A stretch of DNA of 64,000 bases from Bacillus pumilus (GCF_024498355.1 NZ_CP101833.1:2151001-2215000), one strand, 5' to 3'. Counted from the stretch's first letter, positions 1 through 9,055 are shown. The notes: generated by a model not told the origin, from the letters alone. Program-made: numbers and translations.

Positions 1-879
1 ACTAGCTGCACCAATTTCCTTTGCGATTTGATAGCACATCGCTTCATAAATAAGCGCTGCACGTTCATCTCCTGCTTCAATGATGCGCTCTACTTTGACA
101 GCATCTGTCGTGCCGAGATAGCCCGCAAGACCACCTTCACCAATAATGCGCTTGAGCATTTCCTCTTGCGAGTATTCACCAGAAAAGCAAAGGTTGACGA
201 GGTCACCGGTTGGAAGCGTACCTGCCCGCTCTGGGCTAAAAGGGCCTTCGCCATGAAGCCCGTTATTGACATCAATGACCTTTCCTTTTTCATGTACACC
301 AATTGTGATACCGCCGCCCATATGCGTAATGATCATGTTCAAATCTTCGTAACGCTTTCCAAACGAAGCGGCTGTTTTTCTTGCGACCGCCTTTTGATTC
401 AAGGCATGAAAAATGCTTTTTCTCTCAATCGTTGGCAGCCCTGAAATACGAGCAATTGGCTTTAGTTCATCCACTACAACTGGATCGACAATAAAAGCTG
501 GGATATTCAGGCCGAGTGCAATTTCTCGTGCAATGATACCGCCTAGGTTGGACGCATGCTGTCCGGCATACCCTGCTTTTAGGTCCTCGACCATTTGCTC
601 ATTTACTTCATATGTGCCTCCTTCAATTGGGCGAAGAAGACCGCCGCGTGCACAAACTGCATCAAACTTTGAGATGTTCATCCCCTGTTCATGCAGGGTT
701 TTCAGAATTGTTTCCTTACGAAATGAAAATTGATCAATGATATGAGGAAACTGCTTTAATTCCTCATCTGTATGTCTTAGTGTCGTTTCAAAGATGGACC
801 GTTCATTATGAAACACACCGATTTTTGTTGAAGTAGAGCCAGGATTAATCGTGAGAATACGCCATTCTTTTGTTTGCAA
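1..879 (-). CDS. buk: Butyrate kinase, C-terminal part cut by window edge
   Basis: Translation of the minus strand gives an acetokinase-family protein. The N-terminus reads [16 protein letters not shown], the phosphate-binding ASKHA motif. Further on are [13 protein letters not shown] and [14 protein letters not shown], typical of butyrate kinases. It would convert butyryl-phosphate (or branched acyl-phosphate) and ADP to the acid and ATP in branched-chain amino acid catabolism. The start is a TTG preceded by GGAGG at 8 bases; no ATG is available nearby. The gene runs off the left edge after about 293 codons, so only the last part is missing. It follows bcd by 33 bases and is the third gene of the ptb-bcd-buk operon. 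Confidence 0.93.
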   Translation of the reverse strand, partial: MQTKEWRILTINPGSTSTKIGVFHNERSIFETTLRHTDEELKQFPHIIDQFSFRKETILKTLHEQGMNISKFDAVCARGGLLRPIEGGTYEVNEQMVEDLKAGYAGQHASNLGGIIAREIALGLNIPAFIVDPVVVDELKPIARISGLPTIERKSIFHALNQKAVARKTAASFGKRYEDLNMIITHMGGGITIGVHEKGKVIDVNNGLHGEGPFSPERAGTLPTGDLVNLCFSGEYSQEEMLKRIIGEGGLAGYLGTTDAVKVERIIEAGDERAALIYEAMCYQIAKEIGAAS

Positions 880-912
880 AAACAAAACCTCCGTTTCAAC
901 TCATTCTTCAAA

Positions 913-2007
913 TTAGCGACGACTTAAAATATGTTGACCATTTTGCAAGAATTGACTTCTTGATTTGCGCATTCTTTCAATTCGCTCTTCAGCCAATCGG
1001 TCTGCCGCTTTATAGGTTGGAATGGCATCACGGTTTGAAATTTCAATGACACGCTCAATATTTTGGTAAATGCCTTCGACTTTTTTCATTGCACGATCAG
1101 CATTATAACCGTAAAGCTCATCAGCAACGTTAATCACACCACCTGCATTGATGACATAATCAGGTGCATACACAATGCCCATTTCATGAATAAGATCCCC
1201 GTGATGAGTTTCTCTTAGCTGATTATTCGCTGCACCTGCAATGACTTTTGCCTTTAGTTTAGGAATCGTCATATCGTTAATGGTTGCACCTAGTGCACAC
1301 GGCGCATAAATATCACATGCTTGATCATAAATATCGTCAGGGTCTACAGCTTTTGCACCGAAGTCTTCTACCGCTCGCTGAACAGAGTCTTTGTTGATAT
1401 CTGTCACAATCAGCTGTGCGCCTTCTTCATGTAGATGTTTACACAGATTGTAGGCCACATTTCCAACACCTTGGACGGCAATCGTTTTTCCTTCTAATGA
1501 ATCCGTCCCGAAAGCAGCTTTAGCAGCTGCTTTCATCCCTTTATATACACCATAAGCTGTGACAGGAGATGGGTTCCCGGAAGAACCAAACGCAGGAGAG
1601 ATGCCTGTAACAAAGTCTGTTTCTTCATGGATAAGATCCATATCTTCAACAGTTGTTCCGACATCTTCAGCTGTGATATAGCGGCCATTCAGCCCTTGAA
1701 TGTAACGTCCAAACGCACGGAACATTTCTTCATTCTTGTCTTTTCTCGGATCACCGATGATGACTGTTTTCCCGCCGCCAAGATTAAGCCCTGCTGCCGC
1801 ATTTTTATAAGTCATCCCTCTTGCTAGACGCAAAGCATCTTCGATGGCTGCTTCTTCGTTTTCATACGTCCACATTCTCGTTCCGCCTAGTGCCGGCCCA
1901 AGTGTTGTATCATGAATCGCAATAATGGCCTTTAAGCCCGACTGCTCATCCTGACAAAATACAAGCTGTTCATAATCGTATCGTTCCATATATTTAAAAA
2001 GTTCCAT
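913..2007 (-). CDS. bcd: Leucine dehydrogenase
   Basis: This 364-residue protein is a Glu/Leu/Phe/Val dehydrogenase. It deaminates leucine, isoleucine and valine to their 2-oxo acids with NAD+. The catalytic lysine lies in [10 protein letters not shown] (K80), preceded by the glycine-rich [11 protein letters not shown] Rossmann motif, [10 protein letters not shown], near residue 180 binds NAD. The length matches the family. It has an ATG start with GGAGG 9 bases upstream and lies 25 bases after ptb. It supplies the keto acids for the branched-chain dehydrogenase complex, whose genes would lie beyond buk outside the window. Confidence 0.97.
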   Translation of the reverse strand: MELFKYMERYDYEQLVFCQDEQSGLKAIIAIHDTTLGPALGGTRMWTYENEEAAIEDALRLARGMTYKNAAAGLNLGGGKTVIIGDPRKDKNEEMFRAFGRYIQGLNGRYITAEDVGTTVEDMDLIHEETDFVTGISPAFGSSGNPSPVTAYGVYKGMKAAAKAAFGTDSLEGKTIAVQGVGNVAYNLCKHLHEEGAQLIVTDINKDSVQRAVEDFGAKAVDPDDIYDQACDIYAPCALGATINDMTIPKLKAKVIAGAANNQLRETHHGDLIHEMGIVYAPDYVINAGGVINVADELYGYNADRAMKKVEGIYQNIERVIEISNRDAIPTYKAADRLAEERIERMRKSRSQFLQNGQHILSRR

Positions 2008-2032
2008 TGTCTATTCCTCCTAATACTTCCGC

Positions 2033-2926
2033 TTAATTTGATGTACAGATAGCAAGTGCAATTGAATAGAGCTTACTTTCGGCTGAATCAGACCGGCTTG
2101 TTAAAGCGATCGGCGCCTTCGCTCCTGCCACTACAGCCCCAACCTTTGCATGCGCAAAGTAGATGAGAGATTTATAAAGGATGTTGCCTGCTTCAATTGT
2201 TGGCACAAGCAAAATATCTGCATGACCAGCTACATCACTCGTAATATTTTTATGAGAAGCCGCCGTTTGAGAAATGGCATTATCTAAAGCAAGCGGCCCA
2301 TCAATGAGGCAGCCAGAAATTTGACCTCTTCGATTCATTTGGGCAAGACTTGCAGCAGTCAGCGTCGAATCCATTGCTGGGTTGACTACCTCTACCGCAG
2401 ATAACACCGCAACCTTTGGCATGTCGTTTCCGACAGCATGTGCTACTTGAACAGAATTGATCGTAATTTCTTTCAGCATATTTAAATCTGGCGCGATGTT
2501 CATCGCAGAATCTGTTACATAGATAAAACGGTCAAAGCCTGGCACTTCGAAGGCCGCGACATGTGATAGGACACTCGCTGTTCGAAGTCCGTATTCTTTA
2601 TTCAGTACCGCTTTTAAAAGAATTGCTGTCGGGACATTCCCCTTCATCAAAATATCTGCATGCTTCTCACTTACTGCCTGTACAGCGATTTTGGCAGATT
2701 CTTCGGGTGAATCAGAATGAATAATATCTATCCAGTCTTCATTGATTTCATGCTGTTTGACTCGCTCCTTCAGGTTGCGTTTGTTCCCAACCAGCAGGAA
2801 GCGAGCGACCTTTCGTTCAATTGCCATATTGATGGCATGAAGCACTTCTTCGTCTTCTGCATGAGCCACAGCCGCTGTTTTATTCTGCAGCTGCGAGGCT
2901 TTGATAATCAGATCGTCCAGCTTCAT
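2033..2926 (-). CDS. ptb: Phosphate butyryltransferase
   Basis: This 297-residue protein belongs to the phosphate acetyl/butyryltransferase family. It exchanges CoA for phosphate on butyryl- or branched-chain acyl-CoA, giving the acyl-phosphate used by Buk. Family stretches include VLMKGNVPTAILLKAVLN, FIYVTDSAMNIAP and DILLVPTIEAGNILYKSLIY near the C-terminus. The ATG follows AAGGTGGG. It is the first gene after the sigma-54 promoter, so expression should depend on SigL and BkdR. The next upstream gene is bkdR, which ends 126 bases away. Confidence 0.96.
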   Translation of the reverse strand: MKLDDLIIKASQLQNKTAAVAHAEDEEVLHAINMAIERKVARFLLVGNKRNLKERVKQHEINEDWIDIIHSDSPEESAKIAVQAVSEKHADILMKGNVPTAILLKAVLNKEYGLRTASVLSHVAAFEVPGFDRFIYVTDSAMNIAPDLNMLKEITINSVQVAHAVGNDMPKVAVLSAVEVVNPAMDSTLTAASLAQMNRRGQISGCLIDGPLALDNAISQTAASHKNITSDVAGHADILLVPTIEAGNILYKSLIYFAHAKVGAVVAGAKAPIALTSRSDSAESKLYSIALAICTSN

Positions 2927-2967
2927 ACATGCCCACCTTTCCTTGTGCTCGGTTCATCTTTTCTTTA

Positions 2968-2983
2968 TGCAAGTTCCGTGCCA
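2968..2983 (-). promoter_or_regulatory. Sigma-54 (SigL) -24/-12 promoter of ptb-bcd-buk
   Basis: On the minus strand the sequence is TGGCAC, five bases, TTGCAT. This matches the sigma-54 consensus TGGCAC-N5-TTGCW with the invariant GG and GC correctly spaced. It is about 40 bases upstream of the ptb start codon and downstream of the BkdR-like sites, as expected for an enhancer-dependent promoter. Confidence 0.93.
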
Positions 2984-3025
2984 GCGTGAAACGCGAGGTA
3001 AATGAACCATTTCCCGATAAATGCG

Positions 3026-3074
3026 TGCATTTTTTTGCAGGTAACATGCATGTTATTGCATGCTATCTTTTGCA
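3026..3074. promoter_or_regulatory. Upstream activating sequence: phased TGCA repeats (probable BkdR enhancer)
   Basis: Two copies of TGCA-N6-TGCA lie at 3026-3039 and 3047-3060, with a fifth TGCA at 3071. The TGCA starts are spaced 10, 11, 10 and 14 bases apart, roughly on one helical face. They lie 43-90 bases upstream of the sigma-54 promoter. The second copy overlaps the last codons of bkdR. The same motif occurs in the bkdR promoter, which supports BkdR as the binding protein (inference). Confidence 0.7.
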
Positions 3075-5122
3075 AGCTGATATTTATCCATTTTATAGTA
3101 AAGGTTTCGAATGCTGATCCCTAACGTTTTCGCTGTTTTGGTACGATTGAATTGATGCTTTTCAAGGGTTTGTTTAATTAGCTGCGCTTCAAATGCTTCA
3201 ACGGCGTCCGAAAGCGTCTCACCCTCAAATTGGCTGACAGCAAGTTCCTGCTCTTTTTCTTCATGCTTTTCCGATTCCATGAATGCAATATGCCCTTCAT
3301 CAATCCATTCTTCTTGCGGGTTCAAAAAGATCATAGCTCGTCCAAGCACATTTTCAAGCTCTCTCACGTTGCCTGGCCAGCTGTATGAACGAAGTCTATT
3401 AAGTGCATGTTCTGTTAAACCACTCACATTCCGTCCATAGTCTAAATTGATCTTCTGGATGAGACGTTTGCTTAATGAGTCAATATCTTCAAGACGCTGC
3501 CTAAGCGGGGGGATGGAGATCGGGTATCTGTTCATCCGATAATATAAATCCTCTCTGAACTTCCCTTCCGCCATCGCTTTTTCAATATTGACATTTGTTG
3601 CCGTGATCACACGCACATCCACCGGTATGGCTTTTGTTCCGCCTACTCTCACAATTTCTTTCTCCTGCATGACGCGAAGTAATTTCGCTTGAGTACTTGG
3701 GGACATTTCACCAATTTCGTCTAAAAAGATGCTGCCGTGATTCGCTTCTTCAAATAGCCCTTTTTTCCCGCCGCGCCTTGCACCAGAAAACGCTCCTTCC
3801 TCGTAGCCAAAAAGTTCTGACTCTAAAAGGGTCTCCGATAAGGCCGCACAGTTAACCCGTACGAAGCGGTTATATTTCCGGTCACTTTCATTGTGTATGG
3901 CGTGCGCAAACAGCTCTTTCCCAGTACCTGATTCTCCTCGGAGTAAAATGGTAGCCGGTGTTTTTGCACCTAGCTTTGCCTGCTCAAGTGCCACAAGCAT
4001 TTGCTCACTTTCTCCAATAATGTCTTCAAACGTGTACTTGGCCTCTAGTGTCCGGATAAGCTGCCTTGCTTTATTTAATTCATTTGTGAGTGATTGAATT
4101 TCTGATACGTCGTGAATGACCCCGACACTGCCCTTGAGGATGCCATCAACGATGACTGGCGCTACGTTGACGATCACATCTTTTTTGTTTGGTCCGACTT
4201 TCATTCTGACGCCTCGAACAGGTCTTCTTGTTTCAAGAACCTTCAAGTGCATGCTTTCACCTTCAGAAATATCTGCACCTGCTGGTTTACCCACAATCTC
4301 TTTGTCCGTTAAACCGGTCATTTTCGTATAAGCACGGTTAATTAAGATCCCTTTTCCTTGCTCATCGACAACCGATATGGCTTCATCTGATGATTGAATG
4401 ATGGCCTCAAGCATCGTTCGCACTTCTTTGAGGTTCGTGACTTCCTCTGCAAGCTCAACCGCATCTGTAATATCTTTAAAGATGGATAAAGCGCCGAGCA
4501 TTCTCCCTGCGTCATCAATAATCGGCAGACGCGTAGTAACAATTTGAATTTGCTGATTCAAAAATTGTTTTTGGTTAAATTCTGGCTCTCTTGACCTTAA
4601 AATGTCGGGAAGTTTTGTATTTGGAATCACTTCTCGAATGTGACGGCCAATCGCATCTTTTTGTGAACGTCCCACCATTTTGGCAGCCGATCGATTAAAT
4701 AGGACCACTTCTTCATCCATATTAATAAAAATCATGCCATCATTCGTTGCATTGAAAATGCGGTCATGTTTATAGGTTTGTTCCTTTAGCATTTGAATAA
4801 GCTGCTGCTTTTCTGACATTAATTCCGATATGACGTATGCCATCGAACTTGGAACAATGACAGTATGCTCTGGTTTTTTTTCAATCAGTTCCTTTAACAC
4901 AGCAGAACGGCCAGTTGTTTCAATGATGATATCAATGTCTTCTTTTATGTATTCTTTCCAATCCGTTGTCGTATCAATTCCATTCTTTTTCGCTTCTACC
5001 ATCCCCGGTGCCCCAAGATCAAGGTCAGCGATCGCGATGATTTGAATCATATTTGTTTTCAGCAATGTTTCAAGCAATGCTGATCCACCCTGTCCTGCAC
5101 CGACAATCAAGACTCTCTGCAT
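3053..5122 (-). CDS. bkdR: Sigma-54-dependent activator BkdR
   Basis: This 689-residue enhancer-binding protein activates the bkd operon with SigL. Residues 1-100 form a Rossmann-like region starting [11 protein letters not shown]. Two PAS domains follow (about 115-220 and 235-340). The AAA+ domain has Walker A GESGTGKE (396-403) and Walker B IFLDEI (about 465-470). The sigma-54 contact loop reads GAFSGA (443-448) where most family members have GAFTGA. A Fis-type helix-turn-helix ends the protein ([16 protein letters not shown]). It has an ATG start with AAGGGG upstream. It has its own sigma-A type promoter, with a probable binding site for itself just downstream of the -10. Confidence 0.96.
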   Translation of the reverse strand: MQRVLIVGAGQGGSALLETLLKTNMIQIIAIADLDLGAPGMVEAKKNGIDTTTDWKEYIKEDIDIIIETTGRSAVLKELIEKKPEHTVIVPSSMAYVISELMSEKQQLIQMLKEQTYKHDRIFNATNDGMIFINMDEEVVLFNRSAAKMVGRSQKDAIGRHIREVIPNTKLPDILRSREPEFNQKQFLNQQIQIVTTRLPIIDDAGRMLGALSIFKDITDAVELAEEVTNLKEVRTMLEAIIQSSDEAISVVDEQGKGILINRAYTKMTGLTDKEIVGKPAGADISEGESMHLKVLETRRPVRGVRMKVGPNKKDVIVNVAPVIVDGILKGSVGVIHDVSEIQSLTNELNKARQLIRTLEAKYTFEDIIGESEQMLVALEQAKLGAKTPATILLRGESGTGKELFAHAIHNESDRKYNRFVRVNCAALSETLLESELFGYEEGAFSGARRGGKKGLFEEANHGSIFLDEIGEMSPSTQAKLLRVMQEKEIVRVGGTKAIPVDVRVITATNVNIEKAMAEGKFREDLYYRMNRYPISIPPLRQRLEDIDSLSKRLIQKINLDYGRNVSGLTEHALNRLRSYSWPGNVRELENVLGRAMIFLNPQEEWIDEGHIAFMESEKHEEKEQELAVSQFEGETLSDAVEAFEAQLIKQTLEKHQFNRTKTAKTLGISIRNLYYKMDKYQLAKDSMQ

Positions 5123-5169
5123 CCCGTTACCCCTTTGTATGAAAAAATTTGCACACCATATTTTTCCGT

Positions 5170-5183
5170 TGCAAAAAATTGCA
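5170..5183. promoter_or_regulatory. TGCA-N6-TGCA site at the bkdR start region (probable autoregulation)
   Basis: The site has the same architecture as the two in the ptb enhancer. It begins about 9 bases downstream of the bkdR -10, so it covers the likely transcription start. Another TGCA lies at 5150-5153. The placement suggests that BkdR represses its own gene (inference). Confidence 0.6.
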
Positions 5184-5191
5184 CAACTCTT

Positions 5192-5219
5192 ATATTACCA
5201 CGTTTTCCTTTCTTGACAA
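5192..5219 (-). promoter_or_regulatory. Sigma-A promoter of bkdR
   Basis: On the minus strand TTGTCA and TAATAT are separated by 16 bases. The likely start of transcription is near 5185, giving a leader of about 60 bases. Confidence 0.65.
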
Positions 5220-5271
5220 AATATTTTTTGAATTAGACAATGGAAGTAAATGACGATTAAGGGGACATTTG

Positions 5272-5508
5272 ATGGGGAGAATACTTGCATTAGTGATTAT
5301 TTTAATACCTGGCGCCTTTGCAGCACTTGGGATTAAGCTGCTGCGTGACACTGTTTTTGGCATCACCATTGCACCATTTCCATTTTTATGGCTGCAAGGA
5401 ATTGCAGGGTTGTTATTTTTAGGGGGAGGTCTTTATGTTGTAGCTGGGTTTATTTTATATAGAGACCGTAAACGTAATAAAGTGACTGCTCGCTTTAAGC
5501 AAAGATAA
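5272..5508 (+). CDS. yqzF: Small membrane protein YqzF (DUF2627)
   Basis: This 78-residue protein has two hydrophobic segments, about residues 4-22 and 35-62, and a basic tail (YRDRKRNKVTARFKQR), so the C-terminus is probably cytoplasmic. It resembles B. subtilis YqzF, which occupies the same place beside bkdR; no function is known to me. I chose the ATG after GGGG; an in-frame TTG one codon earlier is also possible. It is divergent from bkdR and ends at a bidirectional terminator shared with the next gene. Confidence 0.85.
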   Translation: MGRILALVIILIPGAFAALGIKLLRDTVFGITIAPFPFLWLQGIAGLLFLGGGLYVVAGFILYRDRKRNKVTARFKQR

Positions 5509-5517
5509 ACACGAAAA

Positions 5518-5543
5518 AAGACCCGCTGATGATAGCAGGTCTT
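5518..5543. terminator. Bidirectional terminator between yqzF and yqiK
   Basis: AAGACC-C-GCT and AGC-A-GGTCTT form a stem around GATGAT. It is flanked by an A-run on one side and a T-rich run on the other, so it can serve both convergent genes. Confidence 0.8.
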
Positions 5544-6280
5544 TATTTCATTTCTTCTCTTAATTTCACCGCTCGGTCAGGAAAGTCAGTAAAAATTCCA
5601 TCGACGCCTAAGGAGAACATGTTTCGCATCTGCTTCTCACTGTTTACTGTAAACGGCCTGATCACTTGCTTATCAGCATGGAGAGCCGACACGACCTCTT
5701 TCGTTACCCCAGCCCCCTTCATATTTGGATGGTATCCCCTTGCAGGTATTGTTTTTAAGTACATCTCGGGCTGATGAATCACATCCATCGTAAGTACCGC
5801 AAGTTCAATTTGCGGCATCAGCTTGTGGAAAAGAGCTAAACTGCCGTGATGAAAGGATGAGACAAGTACACGATCCTCAATTTGAAAGTGTTCGATTTGC
5901 TCTTTTACTTTCTCTTCGATCCCTGGATATCGATAAATGGAGTTTTTCAGCTCAATATTGATGATCAATGATGATTGCTGCGTAACTAGCTCCAATACTT
6001 CCTCTAAAAGGGGAATGGACACAGCACCTGTTTCTTCATAGAAAGAATGACTTGCATCTCCTGCTTTTAACTCTTCATATGTATGGTCTTTCACTAAACC
6101 TTTCATATTCGTCGTTCGGTTCAGCTTCTCATCGTGAATGACAGCCAGTCTGCCGTCTTTGGTCAACTGAACATCAAGCTCAATACCGTCAGCTCCAGAA
6201 TGGAGTGCATGCTCAAAGGCGATCATTGTGTTTTCAGGATAGATTCCTTTATAGCCTCTGTGTGCGAAAATTTTCGTCAT
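5543..6280 (-). CDS. yqiK: Glycerophosphodiester phosphodiesterase
   Basis: This 245-residue GDPD-family TIM barrel hydrolyses glycerophosphodiesters to glycerol-3-phosphate and an alcohol. Catalytic motifs are visible: AHRGYKGIYPENT at residues 6-18, GIELDVQLTKDG near 36 and IHDEKLNRTT near 48. A later metal ligand is in LIINIELKN and the C-terminus has GVDGIFTDFP. There is no signal peptide, so it is cytoplasmic. It has an ATG start with GAGGTGA upstream. It matches B. subtilis YqiK, which also lies near bkdR. Confidence 0.93.
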   Translation of the reverse strand: MTKIFAHRGYKGIYPENTMIAFEHALHSGADGIELDVQLTKDGRLAVIHDEKLNRTTNMKGLVKDHTYEELKAGDASHSFYEETGAVSIPLLEEVLELVTQQSSLIINIELKNSIYRYPGIEEKVKEQIEHFQIEDRVLVSSFHHGSLALFHKLMPQIELAVLTMDVIHQPEMYLKTIPARGYHPNMKGAGVTKEVVSALHADKQVIRPFTVNSEKQMRNMFSLGVDGIFTDFPDRAVKLREEMK

Positions 6281-6351
6281 ATGTCACCTCTAAATATGAT
6301 GCTTACCTTCATTATGACGGGTCTTTTTCATTTTTTCCAGTTTGGGCACAT

Positions 6352-6384
6352 AAAAAAACCTCTTCTTTTAAGTGCGAAGAGGTT
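6352..6384 (-). terminator. Terminator of rap-phr
   Basis: On the minus strand AACCTCTTC and GAAGAGGTT form a 9-bp stem with a 10-base loop, followed by seven T. It lies 16 bases past the phr stop codon. Confidence 0.9.
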
Positions 6385-6399
6385 GAAAGATAAATTCGA

Positions 6400-6510
6400 T
6401 CACGTAATCGCTCTGATGGCTTGCTCTGTCATCTCTGCGTCGAGAGCAAAAAGGGAAGAAACAACTGCGACTGCTGTAACGACTGTTACACCTAACAACA
6501 ACTTTTTCAT
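6400..6510 (-). CDS. phr: Phr signalling peptide precursor (36 aa)
   Basis: Translation gives MKKLLLGVTVVTAVAVVSSL, then FALDAEMTEQAIRAIT and a TGA. This is the Phr layout: Lys-rich start, one hydrophobic export segment, short tail. Mature Phr signals are usually the C-terminal five or six residues; here the last five are IRAIT, with Arg at position 2 and Thr last as in several known Phr peptides. The ATG overlaps the rap stop codon (ATGA), and its ribosome site GGAGG lies inside the last rap codons. It is exported, processed and re-imported by Opp in known systems, where it inhibits its partner Rap. The peptide end is inferred. Confidence 0.88.
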   Translation of the reverse strand: MKKLLLGVTVVTAVAVVSSLFALDAEMTEQAIRAIT

Positions 6511-7607
6511 AAGATAACCTCCACTTTCTTTTGAAGTATTTGTGCATCGAATTTCTTTTCAAGAAAACGAATGGCATTTTGATAGTCATTTCGTTCCTTG
6601 AAGTATTTCGATATTTGTTCAGACAAATCCTCAAGCTCCACATATAATCTATTTTTTTCTATGTAGTCTAATTTTTCAGAGAATACGTCTGCTGCTCCAC
6701 TATTTTCGCACATTAAATCTAAAATTTCAAATTTTACTATATATTCATTATTTTGGATATCGCAGCTATACTGAATGCCCTCTTTGATATATTCTTTCGC
6801 CTCTTGATCTCCTAGATGAACTAAGGCATTTGCCAGAACATATAAAGATTGGATGTAATAATGGCTATTGTCGCGGTGAATTTGAATGCCCATTCCTTTT
6901 TTTGCATATTGTGCGCTTTTTTCATAATCAGGCTTTGCATAATAAAGGACCGCTAAATTGTGATAGCATTTCCCAATCAGCACTTCATTGTTAATGCGCT
7001 TACTTTTTTCAAGTGCCTCTTGATATTTATCCTCTGCTTCATCAAATTGGAACAAATCAATACAATTGCTGGCATGTAAAATTAAGCTGTCAATCGCCTG
7101 AGCTGTATATTCTTCATGCGCTTTGAACGTATCGATGGCTTTTTTAATATGATTAATGGAAATGAAATTTTGTTTCAGTTCGTAATAGATAGAAGCGACC
7201 TTATGGTGAAAAGTTCCCACTTCCAGATCTTCATTCACTCGTTTTAGGCGCTGTTCTGCAATTTTGTAAAAACTAATGGCTTCGTCATACTTCTTTACAT
7301 ACGCGGCGTATTGGCCTTTGTAAAAATAAAAATAAAAATTAATAATGTCATCTGCTTTCTCATCCAGCGTTCCGACAGTTTTCATAATTTGATTGGCTTT
7401 TTCAATATTTCCAAGTAACATTTCATGTCTGCCGTCAACAAGCTGATAATAAAGGAGAACTTCGCGGTCTTCATCTGTATTTTTTAGCAAATTCAGAATT
7501 TTCTCTTTATAGACAGCAGATTTTTCTAGGTCATTCTGAGAAATGACCCTCGTCCACTTGCTAATTTCGTTCGCTACCTCAGCAGAGTGGATTTTCAGCT
7601 TTCCCAT
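6507..7607 (-). CDS. Rap family response-regulator phosphatase / inhibitor
   Basis: This 366-residue protein is all-helical with repeated TPR units (for example VLIGKCYHNLAVLYYAKPDYEKSAQYAKKG). The N-terminal three-helix part (SAEVANEISKWTRVI, LLLYYQLVDGRHEMLLGNIEKA-like) is typical of Rap proteins. Raps dephosphorylate Spo0F~P or block ComA; which one this Rap acts on cannot be read from sequence. It has an ATG start with GAGGGTGAGG. The phr gene overlaps its stop codon. Its promoter carries a Spo0A box. I do not recall a rap gene here in B. subtilis, so it is probably a lineage-specific insertion. Confidence 0.93.
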   Translation of the reverse strand: MGKLKIHSAEVANEISKWTRVISQNDLEKSAVYKEKILNLLKNTDEDREVLLYYQLVDGRHEMLLGNIEKANQIMKTVGTLDEKADDIINFYFYFYKGQYAAYVKKYDEAISFYKIAEQRLKRVNEDLEVGTFHHKVASIYYELKQNFISINHIKKAIDTFKAHEEYTAQAIDSLILHASNCIDLFQFDEAEDKYQEALEKSKRINNEVLIGKCYHNLAVLYYAKPDYEKSAQYAKKGMGIQIHRDNSHYYIQSLYVLANALVHLGDQEAKEYIKEGIQYSCDIQNNEYIVKFEILDLMCENSGAADVFSEKLDYIEKNRLYVELEDLSEQISKYFKERNDYQNAIRFLEKKFDAQILQKKVEVIL

Positions 7608-7630
7608 AACCTCACCCTCTTCTTTTCATT

Positions 7631-7639
7631 ATTATAGCA
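7631..7639 (-). promoter_or_regulatory. Extended -10 promoter of rap
   Basis: On the minus strand TGC-TATAAT is an extended -10 element. Transcription would start near 7624, only about 17 bases before the rap ATG. No good -35 is visible at 17 bases, which fits a regulated promoter. Confidence 0.6.
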
Positions 7640-7666
7640 TAGTAAAAGAATGTGAAAATTATTAAA

Positions 7667-7673
7667 TTCGACA
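7667..7673 (-). promoter_or_regulatory. Spo0A box (TGTCGAA) upstream of rap
   Basis: TTGTCGAA on the minus strand matches the Spo0A~P consensus TTGTCGAA exactly. It is centred about 45 bases upstream of the inferred rap transcription start, a position used by activators. It suggests that Spo0A~P controls the phosphatase gene next door (inference). Confidence 0.6.
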
Positions 7674-8008
7674 ATGGGAATATTCAGTTCAAATGGCACA
7701 ATCTCTAAGAAGCCAGTGACTTTAAAACGCCAACCAATCAGGTCAATAGAAATAGAACTTTCGATCTCATTTGCTTTATTTACCAATTCCATAAGACCTT
7801 TTCCTCTCATCCTTTTTCTTACGAATGAGCGTTTTCTTCTTCTACATCGATTGTTTGGCGTAGCTGATTACCACTACTTTATGTCTTTTCGATTTCTTTC
7901 ATGCTTTATTTTTCATTTTATTCTGAAAATAAAGCAGCCCGTTTGTCCAATTTAAACATTAAGATGATTTTATCAACACAACCATTTTTTTACAATCTTT
8001 TTCAAAAA

Positions 8009-8041
8009 TAAAAAAACGCCTCAATGAAGAAACGTTTTTTC
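8009..8041 (-). terminator. Terminator of spo0A
   Basis: On the minus strand a stem of AACG(TTTC) with (GAGG)CGTT, including G-T wobble pairs, is followed by a T-rich run (TTTTTTTATTTTT). It starts 13 bases after the spo0A stop. Confidence 0.7.
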
Positions 8042-8053
8042 ATCTGAAATGAA

Positions 8054-8857
8054 CTAGCTTGCTCTATGCTCTAAACGCAGACGATCAGCCACCATGGCAA
8101 TAAATTCTGAATTGGTCGGTTTGGCTTTTGACATGCTGACTGTGTAACCAAAGAGTGATGAAATGGAATCGATGTTTCCTCTGCTCCAGGCGACTTCAAT
8201 GGCATGACGAATTGCTCGTTCCACCCTGCTGGCTGTCGTGTTAAATTTCTTCGCGATGTCTGGATACAATACTTTTGTAATGCTGCCTAGAAGCTCAATA
8301 TCATTGTACACCATAGAAATCGCTTCTCTTAAGTATAAATACCCTTTAATATGAGCTGGCACGCCAATTTCATGAATAATCGTCGTAATGCTCGCATCTA
8401 AGTTTTTACGTTTCGGTTCAGGTTTGTTTCGAAGGACACTGTTTTGGATAGATGAAGATCGATGGGTAACTTGTGTGCCGTTTCCACTGACTTGACGAAT
8501 ATGACCTACTAGGTTTTCCATATCAAATGGCTTTAAAATGAAATAGGATGCACCCAAATCGACTGCTTTTTTCGTTACATCTTCTTGTCCGAATGCCGTT
8601 AGCATAATCACACTTGGCTGCTTGGTCATATCAGAGTTTTCACGGAGTCGTTCCAGTACAGCAAGACCGTCTAAATGAGGCATGATAATATCTAAGAGGA
8701 GAACGTCGGGCTCTTTATCTTTAAATAATGTCAGACATTCCTGACCATTATAGGCCACGCCAAGTACTTCCATATCTTCCTGTCCCTCAATATACTCTGT
8801 CAAAAGGCCAACAAGCTCTCGATTATCATCAGCTACACACACTTTAATTTTCTCCAC
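8054..8857 (-). CDS. spo0A: Sporulation master regulator Spo0A
   Basis: This 267-residue response regulator is phosphorylated by Spo0B in the phosphorelay and controls entry to sporulation and biofilm genes. The receiver domain (1-120) has the acidic pair D10/D11, the phosphorylated aspartate D56 in VLLLDIIMP and the lysine in FILKPFD. After a linker (about 125-150) the DNA-binding domain has the conserved [20 protein letters not shown] and the recognition helix [18 protein letters not shown]. The start is GTG, as in B. subtilis, with GGGGAGG upstream. Length equals the B. subtilis protein. Confidence 0.99.
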   Translation of the reverse strand: MEKIKVCVADDNRELVGLLTEYIEGQEDMEVLGVAYNGQECLTLFKDKEPDVLLLDIIMPHLDGLAVLERLRENSDMTKQPSVIMLTAFGQEDVTKKAVDLGASYFILKPFDMENLVGHIRQVSGNGTQVTHRSSSIQNSVLRNKPEPKRKNLDASITTIIHEIGVPAHIKGYLYLREAISMVYNDIELLGSITKVLYPDIAKKFNTTASRVERAIRHAIEVAWSRGNIDSISSLFGYTVSMSKAKPTNSEFIAMVADRLRLEHRAS

Positions 8858-8917
8858 GTTCTTTCCTCCCCAATGTCGATTCCTTTAGTCTTTTGCATTT
8901 CTCTTCTGAGTGTTCAA

Positions 8918-8924
8918 TTCGACA
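8918..8924 (-). promoter_or_regulatory. Spo0A box in the spo0A promoter
   Basis: TGTCGAA on the minus strand, about 65 bases upstream of the spo0A start. The GAAT inside it can also serve as a sigma-H type -10, with AAAGGGGATA upstream as the -35. This would be the induced promoter Ps (inference from the B. subtilis arrangement). Confidence 0.6.
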
Positions 8925-9048
8925 AAACCATGCTATCCCCTTTAAAAAACTTTAATTTTCCGAATAATAGAGCATTATCTAGCTTTTTCTACGTTTTTCT
9001 TAACGAATCGACGATTATTGCAATTTGACAACATACTATTTTCCATTT

Positions 9049-9055
9049 TGTCGAA
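9049..9055 (+). promoter_or_regulatory. Second Spo0A box upstream of spo0A
   Basis: TGTCGAA on the plus strand, about 195 bases upstream of the spo0A start. A weaker version, TGTCAAA, lies on the minus strand at 9023-9029. Multiple boxes fit the known autoregulation of spo0A. Confidence 0.55.

Larger units (their letters stand above)
7608..8053. other. 446-bp spacer between spo0A and rap
   Basis: It holds the rap promoter with a Spo0A box near its rap end and the spo0A terminator near its other end. The AT-rich middle (7800-8000) shows no gene I can support. A 65-codon minus-strand frame from 7792 overlaps the rap start and is treated as doubtful. Confidence 0.6.

Noticed and set aside
28..733. 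Plus-strand open frames over the first 0.7 kb
   Set aside because: They are antisense to buk, whose minus-strand translation shows clear acetokinase motifs.
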